NCBI GenBank assembly: GCA_000727475.1
Contig: KL647298.1
Span: forward strand, 215,665-279,664
Length of the DNA: 64,000 bases
Source of the DNA: Sarcocystis neurona
Lineage: Eukaryota; Apicomplexa; Conoidasida; Eucoccidiorida; Sarcocystidae
Direction: 5' to 3'
Shown piece by piece: positions 22,901 to 33,902 of the stretch. A program made the translations under genes and the position numbers. Numbering within the stretch: the first letter of the stretch is position 1; the number at the start of each line of letters is the position of its first letter. The notes below the pieces were generated by a model, which had not been told where the DNA came from, ran no database searches, and was given only the letters and a program-made list of their open reading frames with translations.

Positions 22901-25900
22901 TTCGTGGGATATATATGTACATACATATATATATAAACGCATGCGTGTAAAGCACTTTTTTGGACAAAACATGATGATACGTATCAGAATCACCGGCACC
23001 GCATCTGCATGCAAGGGATTAAACGTGTAGATTTCTCTCTGCGTTGTATATCTACGCACCTGCGTATACACACATACACATCTATATACATATACATATA
23101 TATATATTCATTCTCCTGTCCGCGTTATCCGTACACATAGGGACGCACGTGTACACGTATATATTCCTGTCTGCGTTTTACGTGTATACGTATATACATA
23201 TATATATATATATGTAAAGCTCCTTATGCTTTGTACATGTAGATATACACACACATTCATAGATCTATCTATCTATCTATCTATATATATATATATATAT
23301 TTCACAGGGTCGTCTGGGCGCGCCGCGCCTATATGGCTGCTTCCGGTGTCGGTACTGAAATGTATATGTATGCATGCGCCTCACAGAGAGACACATCTGT
23401 CTGAATATACCCACGGCAGACATATACGAGGAGGGGACGGGGGGGACAGATTTTTTGCTGCTGATGCATGCAGCCGGCTTTTTCTCACGTGTACTCGACG
23501 ACTCTTTACTACGCTGCTGGGCCGCTGCTGACTTGGCAAATCTGCTGCTGTTGCTGTTGCTCCGCCTCTGCTGCTGCGGTGGCGCGTGCTACTACCCTGC
23601 TGCTGCTCGTGCCCTTGTCGCCGCGCGCTGCAGGGCGTGCTGCGCTTGCTGCTCTCAGCTGCGCTGCGAGTGCCCCTCGGAGCCTTGCGCGCTGCTGCTC
23701 GTGCTGCTGCCTGAGGTGCGGCTTCTTGTTCTACAGCAGGAATCTGCTGCCGCTGCTGCGTCTGCGGGCGAGTCTTCCTGCGGAGGCGTCCTGAGGCTGC
23801 TTTCGTTGCAGTGCTTGCTTCAAATGGCGGGAAGAAACAACCTGCTGCTGCTGCTGCTGGTCCACTGGCTGCGTTGGGCTGCTCCTCCTCCTACGCTGCA
23901 TGCGGCCGGCTGACGCTCGTCTTACGCCTCCATACACAACAGAAAACACCTTTTGCAGTCACTGCCGCTCCTGTTGCTGCTGCCGCTCCTGTTGTTGCTG
24001 CCGCTCTTGTTGCTGCTGCTCCTGTTTCTGCTGCGGCTCCTGTCGCTGCCGCTCCTGTTGCTGCTGCCGCTGCTGTCATTGCTGCTGCTCCTGTTTCTGC
24101 CGCTGCTCCTGTCGCTGCTGCTGTTGCTGCTGCCGCTGTCATTGCTGCTGCTGTTGTTGCTGCTGTCCTTGCTGTTGCTGCCGCTGGTCCTGGTGCTGCT
24201 GCCTCTCCTGTTGTTGCTGTCGCTTCTCTTGCTGCTGTTGCTGCTGCTGTTGCTGCTGTCTCGTTTGATGAAGCGTCTGCAGGTTGAAGGCTGCTGGCGA
24301 CGAAGGGAAGCGTTGCTGCACGCGTACCGCCGTGCGTCTCTGCTGCTGCTGCTACCTCTGTCTGCGCACTTCTCACTTCAGCAGCAGCAGCAGCGGCGTT
24401 GACTTCTTCACCAGCTGTTGCTTCTCTGTTCTGCTGCTGCTGCTTCGCAGGCCGTTGCTGCTGCTACTGCCCACCTGCAGCAACAGCTGGACTTGGCTCT
24501 TCATCAGCTGCACCAGCGAGTAAGCGCTTCTCTCCTTTATCTGTGCCATCTGCGATAAACAAAAGAAGATATATATACATATATGTATACGCGGATACAT
24601 ACCTAAGTGACTGTTAGTATATAGAAGGAGGACGACTGTAAGTAGACAAGTATGTATATATATATGTGTACATACGTATGTATATGTATATGTATATATA
24701 TATATATGTATATGCACGTAATTTTTATCAGTCAATATGTGAGTACGTCCGTGTGTGCGTTGGTGTATTATACGAAACTTCTTCGAAGAAAGATTGCATG
24801 CGCGTCTTTATACCGGAGTATGTGTGTGGTGAAGCGTAGAGACAGAGGTGTAGCCCCCCCCCCTCAGCCTGCGACTGCTAAAGTGTATACCAAAGGAAAG
24901 CAGATGTCTGCATGCGTGCACACATATGTGTAAGTATTTGTCTATCTTCACAGCTACGTATATATACACACACAAGAGATACATATATATATATGTATAT
25001 ATATATGTATATGTATACGCCTCCGTATAAGCCTATGGGTGGAGAGTTTATACAGCAGGTGTTTTCTTTGTGTCGGCACCTGTACTGAAGTCTGTCTGAA
25101 GAAGTTCACTTCTTCCTTTCGTGTATATGTGTGTGAGATCGAAAGCGAATGGCGATATACTACGTGTCTTTTCTTGCGTATACATGTCTGTGTATGTATA
25201 CGTATTTACACATATATATATATACTCGTTAGTCCATACATATATATATATATATATATATTTGTGTATATGTGTGTGTATATGTTCCATCGCAAATACA
25301 CGTATATACGTGTGTAGTAACTCTTCGAAAAGCATGCGTCAACAGGGCAGCATGGAGATCCCCTGGTGTTGAAGAGAAAATATGAAGGACCGAACTCGCC
25401 ACGAGTTGCTGCGGAGATCGCAGGGGAGGTGGTGACGCGCGTTTCGTCCGTGGAAACCGAAATGGCGCAGCAGAAAAGTGCGGGTGTACGTACACCTCGG
25501 CTGCCATGACACACCACCTGCAGACAGCTGCGGAGGAAACCAACAGGTGGCCTCTGTCAACGTATGTAGCGTTATGCCCGTCTACATATATTTTATGCAT
25601 GTATCTTCAAATAGGCCTGCGTATATATAGACACATGTGATACATCTTCATGGCATACATGCATGCATGCTTGGTTCAGTCGTTGATATCAGATGTGTGG
25701 TCCATGTGCGTCTCCACATACACACACATATATATATACGTCTGAGAAAGTAGTTGCATGCGGTTATATCTATATATATGTATGTATATATTGACAGCTG
25801 TGTATAGATGCCTGTGCTGGTACGTACATATGTAGACCCTTGAACGTGGCTCAATACGTGGCCCCCCCTCCCCTCCTTCGCGACGCAGTCCCTCTCTCTG

Positions 25901-28900
25901 TTGTCTTTGTCCCTCTCTTTACGTACATCGGGTCGGTTTACGCATATATCTATATAGACATATATATATATATATATCTATATATACATATATATCTATA
26001 TATACATATATATCTATATATATATCTCTATATACATATATATCTCTATATACATATATATCTCTATATACATATATATCTCTATGTACATATATATCTA
26101 TATATATATCTATATATACATATATATATCTATATATACATATATACACGTATATCTATATATACATATATATCTATATATACATATATACACATATATA
26201 TATACATATATACATATATATATACATATATATATATATATGTATACGTGTAGTCATACTTGATCGACGGATGAGAATGTAGAGAACTGCGTACACAAAA
26301 TGTATAAAAACATTTTTGTCTCCACATATATATCTCTATGTGCGTTTCTCTGGGAAGAATACACGTGTGGACTCGCCCTCGCAGACAAACGCATGCAGTA
26401 TACATAAATATATATATAGAGAGATAGATAGATAGAGAGAGAGAAAGAGAGAGAGATATATATACATATATATGTGTATATGGGTGTGTCTGTGGGTACT
26501 GTCAGTGTGGGGAATGTATGTTGGTAAACTTCCTTGTGCGGAGACAAGCTATCTGCTGTATGCACGTCTCTGTTGCGCCTGCTGCTGCTGCTGGATCCCT
26601 AGGAGAAGGAAGTAGCCGCCGTGGTCGAAGGGCGTCTCTTGGCCGCAGAGGCGCTACAGCAGCTGCGACGCATGCATGCACTGCAGGGCACGCTGCACCA
26701 GGAGCAGCAGCCTGCGGGGCTCGCTGCTGCAGCAACAGGACACGGACTAGGAGAAGAAGAGGCAGCAGCAGCGCCAACAGCAGCAGCAGCAGCGTCAACA
26801 GCAGCAGCAGCGTCAACAGCAGCAGCAGCGTCAACAGCAGCAGTGGCGTCAACAGCAGCAGCGGCGTCAATAGCAGCAGCTTTTCCTCGCGAGGCGTCGC
26901 CTGCTCCTGCTGCTCCCGCAGTTGCCGAAGGCTGTTCTTCTTCGGCAGCTTTTAATTTTATCAATAGCAACTCAGTCAGACAGAAGCAACACCAGCAGCA
27001 GCACTGCTGTCTCCAAGCCTTTCCTGTTTCTGCCGGGACGTTTCCTCCTGCTGCTGCACTGCTCTCCTTCGCTCGCTTCGCTTCGGCAGCTGCTGCTGGT
27101 GGCCCCTCTGCTGCTGCGGCGCCTATACCACCTCGTCCATCTGCTGCAAACCTTTCGGCTCTTACTCCTGCTGCTGAAGAGGAAGAAGCAACAGCTGCAG
27201 CAGGCGCTTCGTCTTCGCGTGCTGCTTCACGATCTCCCCTGCACTTGCTGCAGCAGCAGCACGAGCCGCTGCCTCACCGACTGTCGCTGCAGCAGCACGA
27301 GCTGCCTGTCCAGCCATGGCAGGCACTTCTTCAGCGCGAGCAGCACCACAAACAACAGCAACACCCGCAGCAGCAACAACAGCAACAGCAGCGGCGTGGG
27401 GTGCCCCTTTTCCCGGGAGATATGGGATCGCTGCATTTGACACCGCTTCAGTTTTCGCCAGAAACTATTGAAGAAGAAGGCTCAAGCAAGGAAGAAAAAG
27501 CAGCAGCAGCAGCTGAGCGTACAGCAGCAAATTTTGAAGCATCGTCTCTGCTGCAGCAGCAGCTGCAAGACGAATATTACCTCGGCACGCCTCCCCCACC
27601 GCCAGAAGCGCCTGTGCATCGGCTGCAGCAACAGCATCAGCAACAGCAGGAGCAGCAGCAGCAGCAGCAACTGCAGCAGGACACGCAGTTTCGGACAGGA
27701 GCCCGAGCAGCGGCTCCACTTGTATTCGGATTGGGAGAAGTCCTTCCTCGCCTTCTCCCGGCGAGGAGTGAAGAGGAAGCAGCAACAGGGGAAGAATATG
27801 AGACGACAAGAAAACTGTTGTTCTGCAGTGCAGGTAGTTCCTCCTCGCAGCAGCAGCAGCTGCGTCCTGCTGGCGCAGCGCACCCGCGTTATTTCCCTCC
27901 CACTGACGCGGCTGCTGCTTCTTTTTACAGTGCTGCTCCTCTTTTTGCTGGCCCCCCTTTCCTCCCCGCTGCTGCCTCCCTCCCTGATGCTGCTGCTGCT
28001 TCTGCTTCTTCTTCGTCGCGCACTGCTGTTCCTCTTCCTCATCCTATTGTACCCCTTTCTGCTGCTGCTGCTCTCTCAACGCCTACCGCAACAGCGGCAG
28101 CAGCTACTGCTGCAGAGTCTGCGCAGCAACTGCGTTTCTCTGCGTCGGACCGACGGGGAAGTGCCCCTGGTGCTGCAGCCAGTCAAGCGCTGCAGCAGGC
28201 GAGTCGCAGGAGCCGCATGCAAGAGGAAGAAGAGAAAGAAGAAGAAGAAGCAGAGCAGCTGCTGCAGCTCAGCAGAACTTTGCTGCACATCGTCGAACAC
28301 GCGTGGAAGCTTGTCTTCACATCGGAGCCAACAGCAGCATCAGGAGTCTGCGCAGCACCAACAACAGCAGGGCAGTCAGCAACAACAGCAGCAGCAGCAA
28401 CAGAAAAGCACGCCGCTGCCGTGACTGCTCTGCAGCAGCTGGAGAAGGCTCCAGCAGCTGTTGCAAAGGAATCTGCTGCTTCTGCTGCTGCAGGTGACGT
28501 TTTCGGCGGGGATGCTGCTGCTGCTGCCGACGCCGCGGCAGCTGCTGCTGCTGCTGCCATTGCAGGAGCGTTGTACACGTACTCCAGGAATTGCACGAGA
28601 GCAGCAAACAGAGACCAGCTGCCGTTGTTGCTGCTGCTTCGACTCCTCAAGGCTGCAATAGTAAGCAAGATAGCTGTCCGTCAACCGCTGTTGCTGCTGC
28701 CGAAAATGGCCTGCAACGACGCTGCTCTCTCTCTCTTAAAGACGTCTCACTTTGTTCCTCCCTCTACACCCATGCCGCACTATCACCTATCCCTACATGC
28801 ATGCACACATAGAACATGTGCCTATATATAGATAGACAGACGGAAAACAAGTCGGTCTATATATGTATATATATGTATATACATACGAGCTTATATATCG

Positions 28901-31900
28901 AGACAGACAAAGCGACATACTCCAGGTGGATGCATGCGTACGGAGAGAGAGACGCAGAGACGGGGGGATGGTCAGAGGCAGACACGCATGTATATACGCA
29001 TTTTCTCCCTTTTCCTCCACTTTTCCCACTTTTCTTCGGGTTCTCTTTTTCGCTGCGTCTCGCCGAGTACCCTCCTTTTCAATGGTGGTGCTCGTGTATT
29101 CGCTCGTTTCTCACTGTTCCCCGCTGCTGTCGTCCCTTCCCCTTTCTCTTCTGTTCTGCTGCTGCTTCTCTGCTGTCGACAACCTGCGGCCTCTTCGTTC
29201 TTCTTGTTCTCTCTCTTTTCTCTGTCTTCTCCCTTCTTATCCTGCCCTCTCTTGCTGCTGCCCTTCTCTTCTCTTCCTCTTCTTCTCCTGCCTGCCCCAC
29301 TTTTTGTCCCGGTTTCTCTTTTCTTCTTCTTCTCTTTCTGCTCGTTTTGCTTCCGTGGCACTGGAAGGAGAAGAAGAAGTCTGCTGCTCTTCTTCTGACA
29401 CGTGCAGGCTCACATAACCGCCTCAGATCGAAGAAACCGGAGGCTCCTGAGGGAAAACACGAGCCTCAAGGTACGTCCAGCTGCCGCGCAGCAGCAGAAG
29501 TGGAGAGAGAAGACGACGTAGAGAAGGCGAGAGGGGAAAAGGGCAGGGCAGAGAAGAGAGAGGCGAAGAAGGCGAAAGGGAAGTACTTGAAAGCACTTGG
29601 AACAGATGAAGAAAACATGAGAGCAGAAGAACAGAAATGAGAGGGGGAGAGCGCAGAAAAGAGAAGTAGCTGACGCGGAAGCTGCAGCAGCAGCAGCAAG
29701 TGGAGGAGAAGGAGGAAGAAGAGGAAGAACAGGAGCGGCGAAGGAGCAGCAGCACCAGCAGCAGCAAGACAGACAGAGGCCACAACAGCAGCAGCACGAG
29801 CAGCGGCCGCAGCAGAAACGGAGATGGCCGGCGCAGCAGCAGGAGCGGAAGCGAAGGCAAGTAGCTGACACAGCCATGCGTAGGAGCAGCAACTGCAGCA
29901 AGGGAGCAGCTGCAGCAGAACTGCAAACAACGGCTTCTTCCGTGAGAAGCAGGAGCGCAGGGGCACGAGCAGCAACAGAAGAAGCAGCAGCAAACGGGGG
30001 CGCATCGGCCACAGAAGTGGCAGTAGCAGCAGCAGGGGGGCAGAATGCTGGGACCCACAGCTGGGGAGCAGAAGCAGCAGTTTTACGAGTAACACGCGCC
30101 GAGGGAAGCAGCGGCGCAAAGGCAGAAGAATCAGTAGCGGAGAAGCCAAAAAGGTGACGCAGCTGTCGCAGCAGCAGCAGCAACACAGACAAACGCCAAG
30201 CAGAAACAGCAACAGCAGAGACTGCAGCAGAAGCACCAGCTGCAGCAGCAGCAGCAGAGGCAGCACCAGAAGAGGCAGAAGGAGGGGAGTCGGCAGCTGG
30301 ACAGCAAAAGCGTGACAACCTACGGTTCTCCCCTGTCTTTCCACACGCGAGTGAAACGAGCGCGAACCATATGCAGGAGCACATGCATGCAGCTAGTTGT
30401 ATATCCGCTGGCATACTCATCTGCATATATATATGTATATATAGGGAGAGAGACAAACATATCAGATACGTGGATACGCGTGCATGTATACACACATGTT
30501 CACTTATTCGTATAACCACGTCTTGACGCATATGCACACAGACACCTACATGTCCCCTTCTTTGTAGAGACATATATGTATAAATGGCCAATCCCATGCA
30601 TGCACTTACCCGTGTTTGTTTAAAGTTAGGGACACGCAGGTAAAGTCCTTTTGGGCAAGCTTGTAGTGAGTGGTAGCCGGGCATTTACGTAAATAGAACT
30701 GCGTCTATATCTATAGAGGTTGATACGTCCGTGTGTGTACAGGCGCCTATATACACATATACATATATATATATAGGTAGAGAGAGATAGACAGATAGGC
30801 AGGTATGTGTCTTATCTATCACAGCTGGAAGAGAAAGTCAGCGTTTCTCTACTTTGCTTCTCTGCGACAGCGGATGTCGATGGCGCAGCTCTGAGTTCGT
30901 CGGGTGTCAACCCGCATGCAGCATCTACGCGGGGAGAGCTGCCTTCCCGTAGCTAGCTAGCTGCATGCGTTGCCTCGTCAGCTGCGGCAAAGCAACTCCC
31001 GCCCGCCCGTGGCTGCATACGTCCATAGTTCCGCAGCAACGTGGGCCGCAGCTAGCTGCATGCGCGGACTGGCAAATCCTTGGATCGGGGTCTACACGAC
31101 TGTCTCCGTAGGTATATCTGTGCATGTGTGTGTCTGTGTGCGCCGGTGCACGTACAGTTGCACGTATTTTATCTGCTGGCATAGACGCATATGCTTCGTG
31201 GCTCCGTACTCTTGTGGGGCGAACAAATGTGGAGGTGCTGATTTACAGCGTCGCACAGCTCCCTGCGCATGCGCGTGGCTGCGGGATGCGGCCTCGCCGC
31301 GCATGCACTTCGTCTCCCTCCAACATTTCGTTTGCATGTGGTCGTCCTGTGTCGCCACAGGAGGCTGGGAGCTAAGACGCATGTTCCTCCTTCAAGCTGC
31401 AAATACTTTGCTTCGCAGTATTCCTCGGTGCATGCGCAGTTTAAATCGCGCTGTAGCGCGTTTGCGTGTCTTGCGGCGTGGTCTTGTAGCTAGCTCAATG
31501 CAGACGTGGGGTGTAGGCAGTCTTCTTCCCACACTGCATGCACCGTGGCTTCTGGCTGATAGCTGCATGCAGCTATGCGAGGCGCTTCCACACTTGCTGT
31601 GACGAGCTGCGTCGCCTCGTAGGGCACAGCTAGCCATGGCGTCTCGCCCGCTTTTCCCGCATGCTTGGTCTGCATGCACCTTGTGCTTCGCATGCAGCGG
31701 GAGAGGCAAGTGCTGATGGAACTGACGAACCGGCAATGCAGCAGAATTACCCACCTTCTCGAGAAGCACCATTCCGTCTCTATTCAACACGACTCTTTTG
31801 CTGCTGCCACTGCTGCAGCGGCTGTAGCCGCATGCAGCACTTTTCAAATAGCTGCCGGTGGTGCAAGCGCAGACACCGACGCTGCTGTCACGCACGCTCC

Positions 31901-33902
31901 CGCAGTTGCAAGGCACAAGACCTCTCCGCCTGCGTTTTCCGCGACTGCTGCTGGCCCTCCTGCCCCTGCTGCGTCTGCAGCTGACCTGGCGGCGCTGCCG
32001 CTATCTCAGTTCCTCGCGCGTGCAGCAGCGAGCGACAGCAGCAGGAGGGGGGGGGAGGAAAATTGTCACCCGCGCAGCTTCTCTGTCTCCGTCGCGACGA
32101 CCGTCCTCGCCGCACGCTTGTGCTGCTGCTGCTGCAACAGGGCCGCCACCTCCAAAGACTCTGCCTTTTTCTTCCGGTGAACAGCAGAGTGACAGGAAAC
32201 ACGCGTGCAGTGGCGAACAGCAAGAGCATCAGCTCCTCGAGACGTGGCAGACCTTTGACGCCCTTCCTTCCGCAGCACCGCAGCACGGGGGAAAACACCC
32301 AAGCCGCTGCTGCTGCGTCTCTCGCGCTGGTGCAGCTGCCACGGCTCCTGCTGCTGCTCCGGCTCCTGCTGCTGCTCCGGCTCCTGCTGCTGCTGCAGCT
32401 GCCAGTTCAGGACCTGCGACGGATGGGCAACTTGCTGTCGTCGGAGCTCCGGCATGGACAGCAACGACCGTCCACAGCAAGCCACAGCAAATGAGACGCT
32501 CGCGCTGCCACACGCGTCCTCTCACTGCCGCTGCTTCTTCCAGGTGACGACGCCGCTGCCGCATGCAGAGCCAAGTAGCGCGCTGCCGCCGGTGCTGCCT
32601 GCACGGAGGAGCATGCGCCAGCAGGTGCCGAGATGTGTGTGGGACAGTTCTGCCGCATGCGGTTCGCGCCGCTGCTACTGCTGCTTCTGCTGCACGCAGA
32701 GGGATTTGCTGCGGACCTCTCGCTGTCGATAGATTTGCTGCTGCTTGCTGCGCTGCGTCACACTGCCGCTGCTGCAGGAATGGCAGCTGCAGCTTCTTTG
32801 GGAAGTCGTTCTCCACCTCTACATTCATCTCTTTTCCCTTTCGTTTCTTCGCCGTCACTTTGTCTTCGACTCTTCCTCTTCTTTTCCCCCTTCCCTCCTC
32901 TCTGTAAATTATTACATGTCCTCTTGCTTCTCCTCGCCTATCTCTCGTGGGGCTCCTGCTCTCTGAATATATGTGGACGCCTACACACATGTAGGCCCAT
33001 ATATATATGAATATATATGTGTGTTCAGAAATATATAAATATGTGTGTGTATACATATATATGTGTGTATGTATATACCTGTCTGCGTAAGCATATACGT
33101 ACATACCTGCGTAGTGTACATACACGTGTCCCGTAGGAATCTCCTTGTTTTTCTCTCTTCTTCCTCTCTCTCTCACACGTGTTGGTTTATACACATGGAT
33201 ATATATGAATATAAATGAATATGTGCGTAGATTTGTATGTATATGCATATATGTATATATGTGTGTATACATGCACGTATGTGTATAAGCCTGTGTGTAC
33301 GTGTGTAGCATGTGCATAGATGGACTGTGGGTTTCTTCTTCTACTCCCGTCTCTTCTTCCTTTGCCCCCTTCTCGCTGAGCCGCTTGCTGAATTCAAACT
33401 TCTCTCTTTTCTGTATTTCTCACATTCGTTCTCTGCTGCCTTGTCTCCTTCTTACTATTCTTTCCCCTTCGGTTCGCCCTCGCTTTTCCCGTCCATTTCT
33501 GCTGCAGGACACAATGCCGCAACCTTTCACAAGGTTGCCCTCGTGCGTGCGCGACCCTGCCTCTCCTCCTCCTCCTGCAGCAGCAGCGAAGACTCTCTCA
33601 TTCAAAGCAGCGCCAACAGCAGCGGATTCTCTGCAGTCTGCCCTGGTCAGCTGCAGGGGCGGACGCCGGCGGTGGGGTGGCAGCAGCAGCAGGAGCAGCA
33701 GCAGAAGGAACAGGAGGGGTAGCAGGAGGAGGAAAAGCAGGAAGGGAAGCTAGAGCAGATTCTGCGCATGCGTGCGCCGAGAGAAGGCAGGGGAAAGCGT
33801 CTACGAACGCGCCGCTGACGTGGATTCTGCAGCTGCAGCATCTGCGACAGCAAGAAGAGGAAGAGAAGCAGCAACAGCAGCAGCGGGGAAACGACGAAAC
33901 TC
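14230..33902 (+). CDS. Giant Gln/Ser/Ala-rich coiled-coil protein, multi-exon, function unknown
   Basis: Proposed model: exons 14230-19996, 20974-21218, 22164-22298, 22427-22669, 24451-24519, 26603-28660, 29408-29470, then 31698-about 32547 and perhaps 33581-33902. The first junction is phase 1 on both sides (A + AC) and all following ones to 31698 are phase 0. Donors are GTGGGT, GTAAGC, GTAGCT, GTAGGT, GTAAGC, GTAAGC, GTACGT; acceptors mostly follow pyrimidine/CTG tracts. The joined product exceeds 2,800 residues. Short helical, charged segments run across the junctions (QLHQR to EKEVAAV; ENTSLK to RERQVLM), which supports one gene. No domain is recognised. The coiled coils suggest a structural or scaffold role (inference). 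An extra exon between 22669 and 24451 is possible, and the 3' end is unresolved. Confidence 0.5.
19060..19245 (+). repeat. 21-bp coding repeat (QDQQLQQ units)
   Basis: CAGCAGGA(C/T)CAGCAGCT(G/A)CAG unit in about five copies inside the coiled coil of exon 1. Its seven-residue length equals one heptad, so copy-number change keeps coil register. Confidence 0.85.
19997..20973 (+). other. Intron 1 of the coiled-coil gene
   Basis: Donor GTGGGT, acceptor TTCGATATAG after a long CTG/CTC pyrimidine-rich tract (20330-20970). Both ends are phase 1. The opposite strand is open for 345 codons here, but only as Ala/Gln/Ser compositional sequence. Confidence 0.5.
20974..21218 (+). CDS. Exon 2 of the coiled-coil gene
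   Basis: Reads [18 protein letters not shown], then [16 protein letters not shown] and a Gln/His/Ser-rich tail. It ends at a strong donor (CAT|GTAAGC). The plus frame has far better protein character than either alternative frame. Confidence 0.6.
21219..22163 (+). other. Intron 2 of the coiled-coil gene
   Basis: Starts GTAAGC and ends TTGCTGCAG. It holds an AT satellite (about 21235-21750) followed by a CTG tract (21915-22160) that serves as pyrimidine-rich tract. Confidence 0.5.
21235..21760. repeat. (TA)n/(CATATA)n satellite in intron
   Basis: TATATATGTATAC, ATACATAT and related runs. Tyr/Ile/Cys/His-rich frames here are repeat artefacts. Confidence 0.8.
22164..22298 (+). CDS. Exon 3 of the coiled-coil gene (hydrophobic segment)
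   Basis: 45 codons, phase 0 at both ends. It reads [19 protein letters not shown], then [21 protein letters not shown]. It is strongly leucine-rich but with non-repetitive residues, so it is not merely a CTG tract; it could be an amphipathic or membrane-associated helix pair. The donor (TTC|GTAGCT) is only moderate. Confidence 0.45.
22427..22669 (+). CDS. Exon 4 of the coiled-coil gene
   Basis: 81 codons, phase 0. Acceptor TCTCCGGGCAG follows a pyrimidine tract; donor GCT|GTAGGT. It ends in a charged coil with [17 protein letters not shown]. The first half is also readable in another frame ([12 protein letters not shown]). Two G homopolymers (G7, G6 near 22540-22558) sit between the two readings, so a sequence error or a different acceptor is possible. 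Confidence 0.5.
22775..23315. repeat. AT-rich satellite in intron
   Basis: Mixed TATACGTGTATAC, (TA)n and (CTAT)n runs (CTAT repeat at 23262-23285). No gene supported. Confidence 0.7.
23440..24440 (+). other. CTG-rich intronic or partly coding stretch
   Basis: CTG/GCC triplets throughout. Two short segments may be extra exons: a frame ending [15 protein letters not shown] (about 23790-23835) and RLMKRLQ([15 protein letters not shown]) around 24258-24330. Neither gave a splice pair compatible with the phase-0 exon at 24451, so both are left open. Confidence 0.35.
23955..24262. repeat. CTG-based tandem repeat, 9-30 bp units
   Basis: Repeated blocks such as CTGCCGCTCCTGTTGCTG and CTGTCATTGCTGCTGCT, open in all three frames (Leu, Ala, Cys). 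Confidence 0.85.
24451..24519 (+). CDS. Exon of the coiled-coil gene (23 codons)
   Basis: Acceptor after a pyrimidine tract (CTTCGCAG), donor CGA|GTAAGC; phase 0 at both ends. It reads [23 protein letters not shown] and joins directly to a continuing helix in the next exon. Confidence 0.6.
24520..26602 (+). other. 2.1-kb intron with AT satellites
   Basis: GTAAGC...CCCTAG. Contains AT satellites at 24560-24720, 24960-25010, 25205-25310 and 25930-26250, and a higher-GC stretch at 25330-25600 in which no exon was recognised. Confidence 0.5.
25935..26250. repeat. 16-18 bp minisatellite (TATATATCTCTATATACA)
   Basis: About 15-18 copies of ATATATCTATATATAC / ATATATCTCTATATAC, the most regular AT array in the window. 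The opposite frame reads as Tyr/Ile/Asp/Val repeats with no protein meaning. Confidence 0.9.
26603..28660 (+). CDS. Large 3' exon of the coiled-coil gene (686 codons)
   Basis: Acceptor GGATCCCTAG, donor ATA|GTAAGC; phase 0 at both ends. It opens with a helix ([21 protein letters not shown]), then an Ala/Ser/Thr tract (AAAAST repeats, 26760-26880), Gln-rich and Pro-rich linkers, isolated order-like islands ([37 protein letters not shown]) and a second Ala tract. If the donor is ignored the frame stops at 28829-28831. No family recognised. Confidence 0.65.
28661..29407 (+). other. Intron with 3' pyrimidine-rich block
   Basis: GTAAGC...CGTGCAG. About 29000-29345 is almost pure pyrimidine on the plus strand (TTCTTCTCTTCC types), which explains the long Ser/Phe/Leu frames here and the purine-coded Arg/Lys/Glu frames opposite. 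Confidence 0.5.
29408..29470 (+). CDS. Exon of the coiled-coil gene (21 codons)
   Basis: Acceptor TTCTTCTGACACGTGCAG, donor AAG|GTACGT; phase 0. It reads [20 protein letters not shown](K), a basic helix leading into the next exon. Another frame over the same bases is open to 29640 (Lys/Glu-rich) but lacks a start or splice support. Confidence 0.55.
29471..31697 (+). other. Intron or mixed region with CAG block and GCATGC cluster
   Basis: 29680-30300 is CAG-rich, and a Gln-coil frame ([14 protein letters not shown]) starting about 30204 might be another exon with a weak acceptor. 30420-30900 is AT-rich. 30910-31700 has balanced composition with a dense cluster of GCATGC sites. Confidence 0.35.
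30913..31837. promoter_or_regulatory. Cluster of 12 GCATGC palindromes
   Basis: Twelve GCATGC sites in about 925 bp, where roughly 0.2 would be expected in random sequence. (T)GCATGC(A) is a known DNA target of ApiAP2 factors in Plasmodium and a recurrent promoter motif in coccidia. Several sites here sit in TAGCTAGCTGCATGC-like contexts. It may mark an internal promoter, an enhancer, or simply a repeat-derived motif. Confidence 0.4.
31698..32547 (+). CDS. Candidate late exon of the coiled-coil gene, with probable frame change
   Basis: Acceptor GTGCTTCGCATGCAG; phase 0. It opens with [13 protein letters not shown] and ITHLLEKHH, continuing the helix of the 29408 exon, then Ala-rich sequence to about 32045. 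A G9 homopolymer (about 32047-32055) follows. Beyond it the +1 frame looks more protein-like ([20 protein letters not shown], Ala/Pro repeats) and stops with TGA at 32545-32547; the original frame stops at 32180. An indel in the G run, or an unrecognised splice, would join them. Confidence 0.35.
32980..33310. repeat. AT/TG-rich satellite
   Basis: TATATGTGTGTATAC and ATATATGAATATA runs. No gene. Confidence 0.7.
33581..33902 (+). CDS. Candidate Gln-rich exon
   Basis: A good acceptor (CCTGCCTCTCCTCCTCCTCCTGCAG) starts a frame [20 protein letters not shown], followed by Gly/Ala repeats, [15 protein letters not shown] sequence and [20 protein letters not shown] possible donor (ACTC|GTAGAG) lies at 33903. 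Without it the frame hits TAG at 33911 and then stays open to about 34098. It could be the last part of the coiled-coil gene or a separate one. Confidence 0.3.

Noticed and set aside
29410..30684. 424-codon minus-strand frame
   Set aside because: Leu/Ser/Cys-rich antisense of CAG repeats with no motif or splice support.
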